Positions 42,960 to 52,866 of a DNA stretch of 64,000 nt are shown here, in pieces. The first letter of the stretch is position 1. Each line of letters begins with the position of its first letter. The DNA is from Spirosoma sp. KCTC 42546. Its GTDB lineage: Bacteria > Bacteroidota > Bacteroidia > Cytophagales > Spirosomataceae. The translations under genes were made by a program, and so were the position numbers. The DNA lies in NCBI RefSeq assembly GCF_006965485.1, contig NZ_CP041360.1, positions 6,614,501 through 6,678,500 on the forward strand, written 5' to 3'. The notes under the pieces are model-generated. The model was not told the DNA's origin. It did not search any database and was given only the letters and a program-made list of their open reading frames with translations.

Positions 42960-43775
42960 ATGGCACTAAGTCAACCTGAAGTCATTGGTATCAGCTACCA
43001 GATCCTTTTCAGGATACGGGTACTTCACCGCTATTTTCTGAATTATAGCACAACTGAGTTCGACGCAGCCGGATCAAACGGTTTAAAGAAAAAAATTGAG
43101 TTGGTTCGGAATACGTATACGGTTGATCAGTACTGGGATATTATACCCGATTCCGATACGAGTCAGACCTTGCGCGATTTGCAAATGCTGGTAAAAAAAC
43201 AACCCGATGGATTTGTTATAATGGCTACCACCAAAGGTAACGGTAGCCTCACGCCTTTCTCGCCCCTGTCCGACAAACTGAAGCTGGTCTTTGCCGTTTA
43301 TCCCACCGATCCATTTTTTATGCTCTACACCGACATAGCTATGAATGTGATGGATGAACTGAAGAAAACGAATCGTGTCTTTCGCCTAAAAAACCAGAAT
43401 TCAACCAACGACCCGACAAAAAACCAACTCAACGCCAACGAAACCATTCGCTTGGAGGATATAGAAGATCGGCCGGAGCAACCACCATCGGTCACTCGAT
43501 TGCAACCTCCGGTGGGATTCATCGAGATCGAACATGATCCACCCAACCGAACATTGCTCGATGGCGGCAACAATATTCAGCCAACACTTACCTACACAGT
43601 CACCTTACGCAACCGCACTACGCACTGGCGCTACAAAACCAACGATCTCGGCCAGTTTAAGCTTGTTCAGCATGGCCTGATTGATGTCATCTCTGATACC
43701 GTCAAGCTCCCAAACCCTACTCCGGCGACCACCGCCGTTGGCAATGATGGCCTGTTTTATTCTACGATCTACTAA
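42960..43775 (+). CDS. eCIS-associated protein of unknown function
   Basis: 271 residues, not recognised as a named family. No signal peptide or membrane segment. Residues 1-140 look alpha/beta (HRYFLNYSTTEFDAAG, DTSQTLRDLQMLVKKQPDGF); residues about 165-190 are charged and proline-rich; 190-271 are beta-rich (GFIEIEHDPPNRTLLDGG, YTVTLRNRTTHWRYK). Placed between the cap/terminator gene and the sheath gene with short gaps, so a structural part at the distal end, for instance a cap adaptor as reported for AlgoCIS, is a reasonable but untested idea. Confidence 0.6.
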   Translation: MALSQPEVIGISYQILFRIRVLHRYFLNYSTTEFDAAGSNGLKKKIELVRNTYTVDQYWDIIPDSDTSQTLRDLQMLVKKQPDGFVIMATTKGNGSLTPFSPLSDKLKLVFAVYPTDPFFMLYTDIAMNVMDELKKTNRVFRLKNQNSTNDPTKNQLNANETIRLEDIEDRPEQPPSVTRLQPPVGFIEIEHDPPNRTLLDGGNNIQPTLTYTVTLRNRTTHWRYKTNDLGQFKLVQHGLIDVISDTVKLPNPTPATTAVGNDGLFYSTIY

Positions 43776-43799
43776 ACCGCATCCAAATCTCCATTGCTC

Positions 43800-45593
43800 A
43801 TGGCAAGCACACTCAATTTAGCGACGCTCAAAACGCCGGGCGTGTACATCGACGAAGTGTCGTTGTTTCCGCCTTCGGTGGCCCAGGTCGAAACGGCCAT
43901 CCCAGCCTTTATCGGCTACACACGAATAGCGCTTAAAGAGGGCAAAGATATTACTGGCCAACCCACTCGAATTAAATCGATGGTGGAGTACCGGAAATAC
44001 TTTGGCACTGCCCCCGACCGTACCTTCGCTGTCCACCTCGATTCGCAGAACATGGTCGATCAGGTTACCATAGCGCCCGATCAGTTTCTATACGACAGTC
44101 TGACGATGTTTTTTGCCAATGGCGGAGAAAAATGCTATATCGTTTCGGTGGGTAACTATACGGTAGCGCCAACAGCAGCCCATTTTACGGATGCCCTGGA
44201 TAGACTGAAAAAATACGACGAGCCAACCCTCATTGTCATGCCGGATGCCTTGCGAATTTCCAATGATGGCCAGCTTGCAGCCGTCCAGCAGGCAGCTCTA
44301 ACTCATTGCGGAGACATGCAGGATCGATTTGCCATTCTGGATGTAAAAGTTAAGGACATCACCAATCCAGACGTAGATGACACCGACATTACCAGGTTCC
44401 GGGGGGCAGTCGGAACATTTCTCAAATACGGAGCGGCTTATTATCCGTACCTTAAAACAGCCCTGCCAGTCACAGTTAGTTTCTCTAGCCTGACCATCCG
44501 CAAAGGCGTTGCTGCAGCACCAATATCGTTCGACAGTCTGCTTGATCCTGGTACCGCTAAATCGTTGGCCCAGGCCACAATTAGTCTGGCAACGGATGTG
44601 AAGAAAATAAAGGACAGCCTGCTACCCGATAGCACCGCCTATTACGCCATACTGACAAAAGGAGATAAAATAAAGGCCATTAAAGATGCCATTAAAGCCT
44701 TTGCTGAAGCCCCCGATGCAACATTCAAAAACGCAGATGCACTGGCAGCGTTCAAACTGTACATCGATGAAGCTACGCCTACGGCCAATGGACAAAAATT
44801 AATAGACTTAAAAGGTACGGCAAATGCACTGGTGGCAACGGGGGCAGGCCAATCAGCCATGATCGATATCGACAAAACGTTTGAGCAGGTAGTCACGTAT
44901 GTCTCCGGCTTTTTAACGGATATTGATGCTCGGCTAACGGCTAAAGAAGCGGATATGAAATCCCAGATTCCGCTATACTCCGCCATTGTGTCGGCCGCCG
45001 AAGCCCAGAATATCATTCTGCCACCCAGTGGTGCCGTGGCTGGCGTTTACGCTAGCGTCGACGAAACCCGGGGTGTCTGGAAAGCGCCCGCGAATGTCAG
45101 CATAACGAATGTAGTTGGTCCAACAGTGCTGATTACCGATGATGATCAGGAAGGTCTGAACGTAGACTCCGATGCAGGCAAGTCGATCAATGCCATCCGG
45201 TTTTTCACCAACAAGGGCACACTCATCTGGGGAGCACGTACCCTGGCGGGTAATGACAATGAGTGGCGATACGTATCGGTTCGCCGTTTTTTCATCATGG
45301 TCGAAGAATCGGTCAAGAAAGCCTCCATCCCCTTTGTATTCGAACCGAATGATGCCAATACCTGGATAAAGGTACGAGCCATGATCGAAAATTTCCTGAC
45401 GTTGCAATGGCGGGCAGGCGCCCTGGCTGGTATTAAGGCAGAACATGCGTTCTATGTTCGGGTTGGGTTGGGGCAGACCATGACTGCTCAGGATATATTA
45501 AATGGATTTTTGATCGTCGAAACTGGGCTGGCCGCCGTTCGTCCGGCCGAATTTATTGTGCATCGCTTTGCTCACAAAATGCAGGAATCTTAA
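43800..45593 (+). CDS. Contractile tail sheath protein
   Basis: 597 residues. N-terminus KTPGVYIDEVSLFPPSVAQVETAIPAF and C-terminus AEFIVHRFAHKMQES are hallmarks of the phage tail-sheath family, the conserved core being the last 200 residues (INAIRFFTNKGTLIWGARTL, RRFFIMVEESVKKA). A variable outer domain occupies about residues 180-400. The sheath contracts to drive the tube. Only one sheath gene is present, unlike the three of Afp and PVC. Start at the ATG at 43800; a TTG 6 bases upstream is less likely. Confidence 0.95.
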   Translation: MASTLNLATLKTPGVYIDEVSLFPPSVAQVETAIPAFIGYTRIALKEGKDITGQPTRIKSMVEYRKYFGTAPDRTFAVHLDSQNMVDQVTIAPDQFLYDSLTMFFANGGEKCYIVSVGNYTVAPTAAHFTDALDRLKKYDEPTLIVMPDALRISNDGQLAAVQQAALTHCGDMQDRFAILDVKVKDITNPDVDDTDITRFRGAVGTFLKYGAAYYPYLKTALPVTVSFSSLTIRKGVAAAPISFDSLLDPGTAKSLAQATISLATDVKKIKDSLLPDSTAYYAILTKGDKIKAIKDAIKAFAEAPDATFKNADALAAFKLYIDEATPTANGQKLIDLKGTANALVATGAGQSAMIDIDKTFEQVVTYVSGFLTDIDARLTAKEADMKSQIPLYSAIVSAAEAQNIILPPSGAVAGVYASVDETRGVWKAPANVSITNVVGPTVLITDDDQEGLNVDSDAGKSINAIRFFTNKGTLIWGARTLAGNDNEWRYVSVRRFFIMVEESVKKASIPFVFEPNDANTWIKVRAMIENFLTLQWRAGALAGIKAEHAFYVRVGLGQTMTAQDILNGFLIVETGLAAVRPAEFIVHRFAHKMQES

Positions 45594-45606
45594 CTCATAA
45601 CCGATC

Positions 45607-46041
45607 ATGGCAGCAGTTTATGCATTACCCAAATTTCATTTTCAGGTTGAGTGGGGCGGAGCCCGCATTGGCTTTTCTGAAGTAACCGGCCTGAACCTGG
45701 AGACCGATGTGATTGAATATCGCGACGGTGCTTCGCCCGAGTTTCATAAAATCAAAATGCCCGGTCTACAGAAATTCTCCAACATCACTCTAAAACGGGG
45801 GACGTTCAAAGCCGACAACGATTTCTTCAATTGGTGGAACACTGTAGCCCTGAATACCATCCAGCGTCGCGATCTGACCATCAGTTTGCTCAATGAAGCA
45901 CACCAGCCGGTGGTGGTCTGGAAAATCAAACAAGCCTGGCCATCGAAAGTAATGTCGGGCGATTTAAAAGCCGATGCCAGCGAAGTGCTGATCGAGAGCA
46001 TCGAACTGGTACATGAGGGGCTAACTATTCAAAATGAATAA
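45607..46041 (+). CDS. Tail tube protein 1 (gp19-like)
   Basis: 144 residues: AVYALPKFHFQVEWGGARIGFSE and EVTGLNLETDVIEYRDG, then KFSNITLKRGTF and NDFFNWWN, the standard T4 gp19/Hcp-like tube fold of contractile injection systems. Hexamers stack to form the inner tube that carries cargo. It follows the sheath by 13 bases and precedes a second tube paralogue by 3, an arrangement typical of eCIS, where one copy forms the main tube and another a tube initiator at the baseplate. Confidence 0.93.
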   Translation: MAAVYALPKFHFQVEWGGARIGFSEVTGLNLETDVIEYRDGASPEFHKIKMPGLQKFSNITLKRGTFKADNDFFNWWNTVALNTIQRRDLTISLLNEAHQPVVVWKIKQAWPSKVMSGDLKADASEVLIESIELVHEGLTIQNE

Positions 46042-46044
46042 GCT

Positions 46045-46494
46045 ATGGCGGGGTTGTTGTATCCACCGGTCGGATTTCATTTCCTGGTAGCCTTTGAATT
46101 GTTCCCGCAAACAATTCAGGATGGCCGGTTCCAGGAAATTTCGGGGCTAAACGTGGAGATGCAGATGGAAAGCATCCGAGAAGGAGGAGAAAATCGATTC
46201 GAGCATCAGTTGCCAGTTCGTACCAAATACAGCGATCTCGTGCTGAAGCGAGGATTGTTTGTTGGATCGGGCGTATACCAGTGGGCCAAAAACGCGTTCG
46301 AAGATTTTCAGTTTCAACCCGTTAACCTGCTGATCTCGCTGCTCAACGAACAACATGCTCCACTGATGTCGTGGCATGTGGTGCATGCGTTACCAAAGAA
46401 GTGGGACATTTCTGCTTTCAACGCCGAACAGAACACCATTGCTATCGAGACCCTGACGCTGACGTACCGGTATTACACCACGATCCGAATCTGA
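46045..46494 (+). CDS. Tail tube protein 2 (gp19-like, likely tube initiator)
   Basis: 149 residues, related to the preceding tube protein: PPVGFHFLVAFELFPQ, FQEISGLNVEMQMESIREGG, YSDLVLKRGLFVGSG. The divergent sequence and its position before the LysM and spike genes match Pvc5/Afp5-type tube initiators, which link the tube to the spike. Which of the two tube proteins is the major one cannot be decided from sequence alone. Confidence 0.9.
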   Translation: MAGLLYPPVGFHFLVAFELFPQTIQDGRFQEISGLNVEMQMESIREGGENRFEHQLPVRTKYSDLVLKRGLFVGSGVYQWAKNAFEDFQFQPVNLLISLLNEQHAPLMSWHVVHALPKKWDISAFNAEQNTIAIETLTLTYRYYTTIRI

Positions 46495-46497
46495 GCC

Positions 46498-46662
46498 ATG
46501 CCCATTGTTATTCGAGAACTAGTTATTACGGCTACAGTCGACACGAATACTACTCCGTCGGCTACCTCAACGGCCCCACCGGCCGCCGATGCGCAAAAGC
46601 AATTGATTCAGGCGTGTGTTGAGCAGGTACTGGCCGTATTGCGCGAGAAAAACGAACGATAA
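46498..46662 (+). CDS. DUF5908 small eCIS protein
   Basis: A 54-residue frame read directly from the DNA: MPIVIRELVITATV at the start, a flexible Thr/Pro/Ala middle, and the helix KQLIQACVEQVLAVLREKNER at the end. This pattern (MPIxIREL... plus C-terminal helix) is that of DUF5908 proteins, found in eCIS clusters of Bacteroidota between tube and LysM genes. It starts 3 bases after the second tube gene and ends 23 bases before the next. Function unknown, probably a small tube/baseplate connector. Confidence 0.85.
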   Translation: MPIVIRELVITATVDTNTTPSATSTAPPAADAQKQLIQACVEQVLAVLREKNER

Positions 46663-46685
46663 AATGGTGTTTTACCGCCTGGACT

Positions 46686-47393
46686 ATGCTGGGAGAATTA
46701 GCCAAAATGAAACTAACCGGCTACCAAGATGTCGGTTTCACCAAACGAACCGGCGATGAATACACGGCTCTGGTCAACCCGGAAACCTATACCCTGAACT
46801 ACGAAATTCAGAGCAATCAGGAGCAGGCCAGTGGGACCAGCGCAAACCAGCCGACGTTCAATCGAATAAGCCCTCGTAAGCTGGATTTCGAGTTCCTGTT
46901 CGATTCGACCGGTGCATTGACTCAGGACGTTATTGTCAACCCATTCGCAGCGGCAGCCAATCAAGGGGTTTGGGAGCAGGTAGAGCAGTTAAAAAAAACG
47001 GTCTTCAACTTCATTGGTCAAACGCACCAGCCGCCTTATGTAGAGCTGGCCTGGGGGAAACTGATTTTTAAGTGTAAGGCCGAAAAAGTTAGTATTACCT
47101 ACAAACTCTTCAAACCCGACGGCACGCCCATCCGGGCCGTCGCTAAAGTTAGCTTTATAGAGGTCATACCCGATGATACCAGGGTTCGCAAAGAAAAGAC
47201 AGAATCACCAGATTTAACGCACGTACGCACAGTACAGGAGGGCGACACACTCCCGATGATGTGCTACCGGATCTACGGCGATTCTGCACTTTACTGGGAA
47301 GTCGCCCATGTAAATAAACTCCTGAATTTCAGAAAATTAACTACTGGACAACGCTTGTTTTTTCCACCGATTGACAAAGAAAGTAAACTGTAG
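46686..47393 (+). CDS. LysM-containing baseplate hub protein (Pvc7/Afp7-like)
   Basis: 235 residues. The first 160 residues (ALVNPETYTLNYEIQSNQEQ, PRKLDFEFLFDSTGAL) form the tube-associated domain seen in Afp7/Pvc7; residues about 177-230 are a LysM module (RTVQEGDTLPMMCYRIYGD, WEVAHVNKLLNFRKLTTGQ, RLFFPP). In related systems it joins the tube initiator to the spike. An internal ATG 21 bases downstream (MKLTGYQ) is an alternative start. Confidence 0.9.
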   Translation: MLGELAKMKLTGYQDVGFTKRTGDEYTALVNPETYTLNYEIQSNQEQASGTSANQPTFNRISPRKLDFEFLFDSTGALTQDVIVNPFAAAANQGVWEQVEQLKKTVFNFIGQTHQPPYVELAWGKLIFKCKAEKVSITYKLFKPDGTPIRAVAKVSFIEVIPDDTRVRKEKTESPDLTHVRTVQEGDTLPMMCYRIYGDSALYWEVAHVNKLLNFRKLTTGQRLFFPPIDKESKL

Positions 47394-47398
47394 TACCC

Positions 47399-49201
47399 AT
47401 GCCTGATAATCCCCGCACCCTCGAAACACCCGCACCCCGCGATCTGCCCACCTACACTATTTTTGTAGAGGGTACAGCGCTGGAAAAATCGTATCAGGTG
47501 CTCATTGTACGGGTGCAGAAAGAGGTTAATCGGGTACCAACAGCCTACATTACGCTGAAAGACGGCGAACCCGCTCCGGGCGGCAGCAGCTCCGGGCGTG
47601 GAGCTGCTGCCGCTAAGCCCCAGAACTTTGCCATCAGTAACGGGGCTCAGTTCATCCCTGGCAACAAGCTGGAGATCAAAGCAGGCTATCATGGCAAGGA
47701 GAAGACCATCTTCAACGGTATTGTTGTCCGGCACGGTATTGAAGCCCGGACTTCGGGAGGAAGCCGACTGAACTTACTCTGTAAAGATGCCTATGTAAAA
47801 ACGACTATTGTTCCTCGACGCCGGTATTTCACCGACAAAAAGGATTCTGATATTGCGGAGGAAATTGTGCAGACCTACCCCGGTTTGCAAATTGATGCCG
47901 ACACCACTACCACAACCCATAAAGAGCTGATTCAATACGATGCAACGGACTGGGATTACCTGGTCATGCGGGCCGAAACAAACGGTATGCTTTGCCTGGC
48001 AGATGATGGCACCTTAAAAATTACCAAACCCGATTTCACGCAGAAACCAATTGTGGCCCTGCAATACGGGGCAACTATGCTGGATTTTGAAGCCGAAATG
48101 GATGCCCGTAATCAGTTTAGCGCCGTAAAGACAACCACCTGGAATTATACGGACCAGGAACTTACCGAAGCCGAAGCCAATGAACCCACCGTTGGCGCTC
48201 AGGGAAATTTATCGGGACCGGACATTGCTAAAGCGCTGGACGCGGAACTAACCCTTCAGCACGGAGGGAAACTAAAAACGGAGGAGTTGCAGACCTGGGC
48301 TGATGCGGCTTTGCTGAAGCGCCGAATGGCGAAAATTCAGGGTCGGGTTCGTCTATTTGGAACTGCTGACATCAAGCCAGGGACAGTCATTAATTTAGGT
48401 GGACTGGGGGAGCGTTTTAATGGCGATGCCTTCGTAACGGGCGTTAGTCATCGGCTCGAAGACGGTGGCTGGCAAAGCGATATTCAGTTTGGCCTGAATC
48501 CACGCTGGTTTGTAACCGAAGTGGATGTTCGGCAACCGCCCGCCAGTGGGGTAGTTCCGGCCATCAGCGGCTTACAAATCGGGGTCGTTACCGGGTTGGA
48601 AGGTGACGAAACGAGTGAAGAACGGATTCTGGTTCGGCTACCAGTCATCGATCCGGCAGCCGAAGGCACTCGCGCCCGTATCGTGAGTCTGGACGCAGGT
48701 GATGAACGGGGTTTCTTTTTCCGCCCTCAAATTGGCGATGAAGTGGTCGTTGGTTTTCTGAACAATGACCCGCGCGATGCCATCGTCCTGGGCTCGTTGC
48801 ATGGCAGCCAGAAAAAACTCCCCGACCCATTCGTCACGAAAGATGATAACCACCTAAAGGGGTATGTTTCGCGCAGTAAAATGAAACTGATTTTCGATGA
48901 TGAGAAGACCATTCTAACCATCAAAACACCCGCTGGCAATCAGTTGCTCCTGGATGAGGATGCGAAAAACATAACCCTAAAGGATCAGCACGGCAACAAG
49001 CTGGTTATGAATGATCAGGGTATTCAGATCGAAAGCAGTAAAGATATTACTCTGAAAGCAGCCAGCGGCAATGTAAATGTGGAAGGCCTTGGGGTAGAAC
49101 TGAAAGCAAATGCTCAGTTCAAAGCCAGTGGATCGGCCGGGGTCGATATAAGCAGTGCCGCACGGACAGTCGTGAAGGGGTCAATAGTTCAGATCAATTA
49201 A
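47399..49201 (+). CDS. VgrG-like spike protein (Pvc8/Afp8-like)
   Basis: 600 residues. Residues about 15-370 are the gp27/phage-D-like hub (FVEGTALEKSYQVLIVRVQKE to WFVTEVDVR); about 388-465 a gp5 OB-fold (IGVVTGLEGDETSEERILVRL, PQIGDEVVVGFLNNDPRDAIVLG); about 515-600 a beta-helix with repeats such as ITLKDQHGNKLVM and ITLKAASGNVNVEG, forming the needle. It trimerises at the centre of the baseplate and pierces the target. No C-terminal toxin domain. A PAAR tip gene is not found next to it. Confidence 0.93.
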   Translation: MPDNPRTLETPAPRDLPTYTIFVEGTALEKSYQVLIVRVQKEVNRVPTAYITLKDGEPAPGGSSSGRGAAAAKPQNFAISNGAQFIPGNKLEIKAGYHGKEKTIFNGIVVRHGIEARTSGGSRLNLLCKDAYVKTTIVPRRRYFTDKKDSDIAEEIVQTYPGLQIDADTTTTTHKELIQYDATDWDYLVMRAETNGMLCLADDGTLKITKPDFTQKPIVALQYGATMLDFEAEMDARNQFSAVKTTTWNYTDQELTEAEANEPTVGAQGNLSGPDIAKALDAELTLQHGGKLKTEELQTWADAALLKRRMAKIQGRVRLFGTADIKPGTVINLGGLGERFNGDAFVTGVSHRLEDGGWQSDIQFGLNPRWFVTEVDVRQPPASGVVPAISGLQIGVVTGLEGDETSEERILVRLPVIDPAAEGTRARIVSLDAGDERGFFFRPQIGDEVVVGFLNNDPRDAIVLGSLHGSQKKLPDPFVTKDDNHLKGYVSRSKMKLIFDDEKTILTIKTPAGNQLLLDEDAKNITLKDQHGNKLVMNDQGIQIESSKDITLKAASGNVNVEGLGVELKANAQFKASGSAGVDISSAARTVVKGSIVQIN

Positions 49202-49223
49202 GGAACGGGTCAACGTCTAGGTA

Positions 49224-49667
49224 ATGATAGCTGAAAACAATTTTTTAGGGCGCGGCTGGAGCTTTCCACCAACATTCAACCAGGTGGCTGCTCCGGCAGG
49301 CATAGAGATGACGGCTGGACTGGCTGATATTGAGCGTAGTCTGCATATTCTGCTGACTACGCAACCTGGTGAACGGCTCATGATACCTGATTTTGGCTGC
49401 GACATGCAGGACAGTATGTTCGAGCCGATTAGCACGGCTTTACAAACACGGGTAAAAGATCGGGTTGAAACAGCCATCCTGCTGTACGAACCTCGCATCG
49501 ATCCGATAGATGTAACGGTTGAGGAATCGCCAGAGCAGCAGGGGCTCTTGCTGATCACGGTAAACTACGTGGTCCGTAGTACTAATACCCGATACAATTT
49601 CGTGTACCCATTTTATACAAATGAAGGAACTGAGATTCGAAATCCCACTGATGCCTTAAGCCAGTAG
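49224..49667 (+). CDS. GPW/gp25-like baseplate wedge protein (Pvc9/Afp9-like)
   Basis: 147 residues with the gp25 core: LADIERSLHILLTTQPGERL, PDFGCDMQDSMFEPI and LQTRVKDRVETAILLYEPRI. This lysozyme-fold-like protein sits in the inner baseplate and starts sheath assembly. It follows the spike gene by 22 bases and precedes the J-like gene by 25. Confidence 0.94.
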   Translation: MIAENNFLGRGWSFPPTFNQVAAPAGIEMTAGLADIERSLHILLTTQPGERLMIPDFGCDMQDSMFEPISTALQTRVKDRVETAILLYEPRIDPIDVTVEESPEQQGLLLITVNYVVRSTNTRYNFVYPFYTNEGTEIRNPTDALSQ

Positions 49668-49692
49668 TTGTTTATCTAATCTTCTCAAATCC

Positions 49693-52600
49693 ATGCCGCA
49701 ACCCTGCCCCGATAAAAATCCTCTCCAACGCGATGGACTCAGCCAGCCGCAACGCAGGCTATTAGCCCTGCAACCAGAGAGTATCCTTCTGGATGAGCGC
49801 AGGCCGGAAGATCTGCTGCAATTCTTGGCTCTATATGCAAAAAAGGCCAGGATTCGCTTTTTCGACCAGTTGAACACGCCCGATAAGGGTGAAGCCTGGA
49901 GCTCGCTAATGGACTACGCGCGCTACTTTAAACTTGAAGACCTTGGCGACTGGAACGATCCCCAATCTTCTTCCCGAAGTGATATTGAACCACATTTCGC
50001 GCTAGTACTCAGCTTTCTGCATCTATTTCAGCAACTACAGAATCAACAGAATACCCTAACAAAAAAACACCTCGATTTTTATTACCACAACGTCCTGCAA
50101 CTGACTAATCGGGCACCCGCTCCAGACCATGTTCATGTGCTGTTCGAATTAGCGAAAAATGCAGCCGACCAGATAGTTGCCAAAGAAACCGAACTCGACG
50201 CCGGAAAAGACCCGCAGAAAAGACCATTGACCTACAAGACAGCCAACAATCTGACGGTCAATCGGGCAAAAATCAACTACCTGCGAACAGTTTATAGACC
50301 AACTGACCCAGTAACAAACAAGTCAGCCGTATATTATGCACCGGTGGCTAACACTTGGGATGGTGTAGCGGAACCGCTCCCTCCCGATAACCCAACCTGG
50401 AGTGCATTCGGTCGAAGCGTTCGTTCAGAGATCAACTGTGGGGAGAGTATCACCTCGGGCGTTAGTCTCCCCACAGCGCAGTTGGGTTTTGGGCTAGCCT
50501 CTCCCGTGCTATTATTAGCCGAAGGCGAACGAACCATTACCGTCACGATCAACACCAACGTATCGCCGGTGGGGGTACATGGGCTTATGCTACGCGTGCA
50601 ACTCAGTGGAGCCAAAACATGGCTTGACGCTAAGACAACAACGGCAGTTGTCAGTGGTAATACAGTTACCCTAGCCATTACTCTACATAAGGATAGTAAA
50701 GAAGCCGTAGTGGCTTACGATGCGACAAAACTCGATGGCGGCTATGCAACCAACGCCCCTATGCTGCGCTGTTGGCTAACCAAAACAGAGGATTATGCCG
50801 CCTGGAAAGCCCTGGATGTAAGATCAATTCGAATCGATGTTACGGTTACGGGCTTAAAAAAGACGCTGATTCTGGAAAACGACCTCGGCCAGGTTAGTCC
50901 GGAAAAACCATTCATGCCGTTTGGATCATCGCCTGTGACTGGGTCAACACTGTATGTAGGTAGTGAAGAAGCCGTTGCCAAAACACTTACGTCCGTAGCC
51001 GTGCATTTCAACGAGTGGATTGGTTTACCTGAGAACTGGCAGACGCATTACGAGGCTTATGCATCATCCTATGCCGATCGGAATACGTTTAAGGCAAAGC
51101 AGGAAATTCTGAATGGAAATCTGAAAACATCGCCCGTTGCCACCCTCGACTTATTTCCACCTATTGCCGCACCGCCTTCTTCAACAAACTTTGTTTTTCT
51201 CTCGCTGGACTATTTGCCAATCAGAACCTTCGAGTCCGTCTATGCCGGCCCAACCCTGTACGTGCGGCAAGGTCTGGAAATGACGAAGGTATACGATAGC
51301 ACCTACACGCCCCCCAAACCCGAGGCCAGTACGAAAAGTGTCAGCGACAGCCTGCTAAAAATTACACTCAACAAGGATTTTGGGGCCAGCAGTTATCCAA
51401 AGCTACTGACGCAGGGGGTAATTGATCAGTCGAAAAAAGATCCTGGCCCCCAGAAGATTCCGAACTCACCTTACCTACCCATTTTAAACGAGTTTACGCT
51501 GGATTATCAGGCAACAACAGACACTATTTCGTTGGCTCCCGCCGATATTAATTCGTTCGCCAATCGCTCATTGCAATTGTTTCATTTGGGCGCATTTGGG
51601 CAGGCTGAAGAAAATGGGTTTCTGAAACAGGCACAGTCTTTTCTAGGGAGCACGGATAAAAACGCCTGGCTGGTTCCGCAATACAACCCAAACGGGACTT
51701 TTTTCATGGGTCTGAAGGAGGTTGGTCCACTCGAAGCCGTGGCTATTTTGGTTCAGGTAGACGAAGGGAGCGCCAATCCCGACCGAATAGCTGCCAACGT
51801 AGCCTGGAGTGTGCTGGTTGAAAATCAGTGGCGCCCGCTTTTGGCCGAAGACATTTTATCGGATACAACCAATAACCTACTGACCTCTGGCATCATCAAA
51901 TTTTATCTGCCTAAAGAAACATCGATCAACAATACGATTCTGGAGGCAGGCTTCGTCTGGTTACGGGCTGAACTAAAACAGGCCGATGGCCCCCCCGCTC
52001 CTATCGATAGCGTTTGCAACTTTGTGGCGCTTCACCCTCAGGCTGTACTGGCTGATTTCATTGATCAACGCAATGATCCCGTTCATTACAACCTTCCCTT
52101 GCCTGCCGAAACCATTCAGAAATCGCGGCAGAGTCTGGCTTCGGTGAAAAGCATCAAACAGCCCTACGCATCGTTTGGGGGCAAGCCGAAAGAGTCCGAC
52201 GAGGCTTTCTATAGTCGGGTAAGTGAGCGGTTACGGCACAAACAACGTGCCGTCAGCATCTGGGATTATGAACACCTGGTTTTGCAAACCTTTCCGAGCA
52301 TTTACAAAGCTAAATGCCTGAATCATACAAAGTTAATCCTAGCCAGCCAAACTCTAAAAGAACTATCGCCGGGCTATGTAACGGTCGTGGTCGTGCCCGA
52401 TCTACGTAATTTAAAAGACGTGAATCGTTTTGCGCCCAAGGTCGACCTGAATACCCTCGATCAGGTTACCCGTTTTCTGCAACGCCGGGCGGGCAGGCAG
52501 GTTGTTATTCAGGCTGTAAATCCGAATTACGAACGAATCAAGCTCGATTTTAACGTTTCGTTTCAGAAGGGTTACGAAGCCGCAGTCTATAAAAAAGTGC

Positions 52601-52866
52601 TTCAGCAGGATTTATTTGCCTACTTAACCCCCTGGGCATTCGATGTAAAATCGGATATACCCTTTGGCGGAACCTTATCCAAAAGCACCCTGATCAACTT
52701 CATGGAGCGACTGAGCTATGTCAATTTTGTGACCGAAGTAAAGATGATGCAATACGTTGGCGGGATCACAACGGGCGAAGACAAAGAGGTTGTAACGGCC
52801 TCCGACGCCCGCGCCGTGCTAACCTCCTGCACAAAACACGAAATACGGGATTTTGATGGGTGTTAA
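49693..52866 (+). CDS. Baseplate J-like wedge protein (Pvc11/Afp11-like)
   Basis: 1057 residues. The conserved J-like part is at the C-terminus (about 835-1045): SERLRHKQRAVSIWDYEHLV, TFPSIYKAKCLNH, VVVVPDLRNLKD, LQRRAGRQVVIQAVNPNYE and SKSTLINFMERLSYV. The N-terminal 800 residues are a large beta-rich extension, as in Pvc11. It is a main wedge component linking the hub to the periphery. The end overlaps the next gene by 11 bases. Confidence 0.88.
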   Translation: MPQPCPDKNPLQRDGLSQPQRRLLALQPESILLDERRPEDLLQFLALYAKKARIRFFDQLNTPDKGEAWSSLMDYARYFKLEDLGDWNDPQSSSRSDIEPHFALVLSFLHLFQQLQNQQNTLTKKHLDFYYHNVLQLTNRAPAPDHVHVLFELAKNAADQIVAKETELDAGKDPQKRPLTYKTANNLTVNRAKINYLRTVYRPTDPVTNKSAVYYAPVANTWDGVAEPLPPDNPTWSAFGRSVRSEINCGESITSGVSLPTAQLGFGLASPVLLLAEGERTITVTINTNVSPVGVHGLMLRVQLSGAKTWLDAKTTTAVVSGNTVTLAITLHKDSKEAVVAYDATKLDGGYATNAPMLRCWLTKTEDYAAWKALDVRSIRIDVTVTGLKKTLILENDLGQVSPEKPFMPFGSSPVTGSTLYVGSEEAVAKTLTSVAVHFNEWIGLPENWQTHYEAYASSYADRNTFKAKQEILNGNLKTSPVATLDLFPPIAAPPSSTNFVFLSLDYLPIRTFESVYAGPTLYVRQGLEMTKVYDSTYTPPKPEASTKSVSDSLLKITLNKDFGASSYPKLLTQGVIDQSKKDPGPQKIPNSPYLPILNEFTLDYQATTDTISLAPADINSFANRSLQLFHLGAFGQAEENGFLKQAQSFLGSTDKNAWLVPQYNPNGTFFMGLKEVGPLEAVAILVQVDEGSANPDRIAANVAWSVLVENQWRPLLAEDILSDTTNNLLTSGIIKFYLPKETSINNTILEAGFVWLRAELKQADGPPAPIDSVCNFVALHPQAVLADFIDQRNDPVHYNLPLPAETIQKSRQSLASVKSIKQPYASFGGKPKESDEAFYSRVSERLRHKQRAVSIWDYEHLVLQTFPSIYKAKCLNHTKLILASQTLKELSPGYVTVVVVPDLRNLKDVNRFAPKVDLNTLDQVTRFLQRRAGRQVVIQAVNPNYERIKLDFNVSFQKGYEAAVYKKVLQQDLFAYLTPWAFDVKSDIPFGGTLSKSTLINFMERLSYVNFVTEVKMMQYVGGITTGEDKEVVTASDARAVLTSCTKHEIRDFDGC

